A stretch of 32,741 bases of DNA, from positions 1-32,741 of the forward strand of contig NJBI01000004.1 of assembly GCA_005222975.1 (NCBI GenBank). Reading direction: 5' to 3'. This DNA is from Promethearchaeota archaeon Loki_b31 (GTDB taxonomy: Archaea > Asgardarchaeota > Lokiarchaeia > Sigyniarchaeales > SOKP01). The position numbers and the translations under genes are program-made. The first letter of the stretch is position 1, and the number at the start of each line of letters is the position of its first letter. The notes beneath the pieces were generated by a model, which searched no databases, was not told the origin of the DNA, and saw nothing but the letters and a program-made list of their open reading frames with translations. Shown here one piece after another: positions 31,957 through 32,741 of this stretch.

Positions 31957-32185
31957 CACCTTAAATTCTTCTGTTGGCTAATATTTGCGATCCCTTTCGC
32001 AATATACTCTAAGAATTGATATATATTCCCGTTTCGAGAATCGAGCATGAGCAATTGGCACTTTGCTTTTTGCTGGATTTCTTCGGAACAAAAAGACAGA
32101 AAATCGGCAATGTCTTCTACGTGAAAATAATTCCTGCCCTTTTCGTCCTCAAATTAGATGTTATATCCCTTATCTAAGGCGAGCG
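31956..32185 (-). pseudogene. Remnant of a gene, possibly NAD-dependent epimerase/dehydratase-like
   Basis: The minus strand reads STLALDKGYNI, a TAA (32154-32156), then FEDEKGRNYFHVEDIADFLS and further sequence to LEYIAKGIANI before TGA at 31956. RNYFHVEDIADFL resembles the late 'HVDDIA' block of extended short-chain dehydrogenase/epimerase proteins, where it lies near the C-terminus. No start codon or N-terminal Rossmann domain is found. The in-frame stop within a protein-like stretch suggests decay. The family call is tentative. Confidence 0.35.
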
Positions 32186-32323
32186 TTGACAAAAACTAAA
32201 ATAGAAGCCCTTTTTGATTTTAGTTTGGACTAATCTGAGCCCTATTTTATTACTAAATTCGGAATTTACGATTTTAATTGCAATCTAATTTTTAGAAACG
32301 AAAATCTTTTTATTCCGATGAAT

Positions 32324-32641
32324 TCAATCAACGATTTTATAAAATACATCTCTTACTGACGCAATCAAAATACATTCTGAGCCCCCGCCGTCAATCCTCA
32401 AATTACTAATTACGTAAGGTCTATTTGAAGTGCCTTGCCCGACACATCTCCCCGAATTTATTAAGTCGATCCAATCGTTATCGTCGTCAATTAGGATGGG
32501 TGCTGATGGAACCGCGTTTGAAGTTTCTGCCTCCATTTCGCTGGATTTATAGGCACCTGTAGTACTCACAATTGATAACAAGGGTATACACGCTATTATA
32601 AATATAACGCTAACCAAGAAAAAAATCTTAAAAGTTTTCAT
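32324..32641 (-). pseudogene. Truncated secreted beta-helix (NosD-type) protein
   Basis: Begins with a clear signal peptide (MKTFKIFFLVSVIFIIACIP to STTGA), then an acidic segment and the start of a NosD-like right-handed beta-helix: GQGTSNRPYVISNLRIDGG and SECILIASVRDVFYKIVD. In full-length relatives the repeats continue for several hundred residues. Here a stop follows immediately (TGA), and the downstream DNA (to 31957) carries only scraps. The protein of 105 residues would lack any folded beta-helix. It is probably a broken gene; a short secreted peptide is less likely. The upstream gap 32642-32741 is AT-rich with a TATATTTT-like stretch before the ATG. Confidence 0.6.
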
Positions 32642-32741
32642 AAAAATATAAGTCAGGCTATCGTACTTAAAGAAAAACTCGACTTGTTTCTACTCGAAAA
32701 GGATGAGTTTTTCTTTTTGATCGATTAATTAAATTAACTAT

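Noticed and set aside
1..32741. CRISPR array or insertion sequence
   Set aside because: No regularly spaced direct repeats, cas genes, transposase or terminal inverted repeats were seen.

Overview
The window looks like an AT-rich archaeal chromosome, most probably an Asgard (Promethearchaeota, Lokiarchaeia-like) archaeon; this assignment is an inference. The archaeal signs are an LSm protein, a tRNA with bulge-helix-bulge (BHB) introns and no encoded CCA, TATA boxes about 22-30 bp ahead of start codons (leaderless messages) mixed with GAGGTG/GGTGA Shine-Dalgarno sites, an AOR-family tungsto-enzyme and ADP-forming acyl-CoA synthetase parts. The Asgard guess rests on gene content: cytosolic DUF11-like and propeller proteins, a possible longin-like protein, a RimJ/L acetyltransferase array and a NosD-type secreted protein.

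Layout. 1-4.3 kb: acyl-CoA activation. An acetoacetyl-CoA synthetase (minus, cut by the left edge) faces a two-subunit CoA-transferase (plus), followed by a convergent small protein. 4.5-8.4 kb: a diverged ThiC paralogue, an ACD alpha subunit and an ornithine cyclodeaminase-family enzyme. 8.5-13.5 kb: two small proteins; a minus-strand operon of two C_GCAxxG_C_C redox proteins and a diaminopropionate ammonia-lyase; then a Cys-rich ferredoxin, an MBL-fold hydrolase and a small Cys protein. 13.6-18.1 kb: a small unknown protein and two large non-secreted beta-rich proteins. 18.2-24.9 kb: a 52-residue zinc ribbon, glycerate 2-kinase, dihydrolipoamide dehydrogenase, an orphan IorB-like protein, a large metallophosphoesterase and LSm. 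24.9-28.9 kb: a tandem HNH-type protein, a tRNA-Arg(CCT) with two introns, AOR plus a MoaD-like partner, and a beta-rich small protein. 28.9-31.4 kb: four tandem GNAT paralogues. 31.4-32.7 kb: a decayed region with gene remnants and the broken start of a NosD-like secreted protein.

The strongest unusual signal is in the acetoacetyl-CoA synthetase gene. Its frame holds an in-frame TAA inside a 30-nt segment (759-788) that splits the family-conserved W-M-M-W-N-W motif. Folded by hand, the flanks and the segment form a BHB motif with two 3-nt bulges. Cutting each bulge after its second base, as the archaeal tRNA splicing endonuclease does, removes exactly these 30 nt and restores the motif in frame. 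This would be a protein-coding BHB intron, a class known to me mainly from crenarchaeal cbf5. The tRNA-Arg(CCT) at 26.0-26.15 kb has an 18-nt canonical intron with the same bulge geometry and a second, 30-nt intron in the T-loop.

Together the metabolic genes suggest an anaerobe handling short-chain acyl-CoAs (acetoacetate activation, CoA transfer, ACD), amino acids (diaminopropionate lyase, cyclodeaminase family), glycerate and aldehydes, with ferredoxin-linked redox chemistry.
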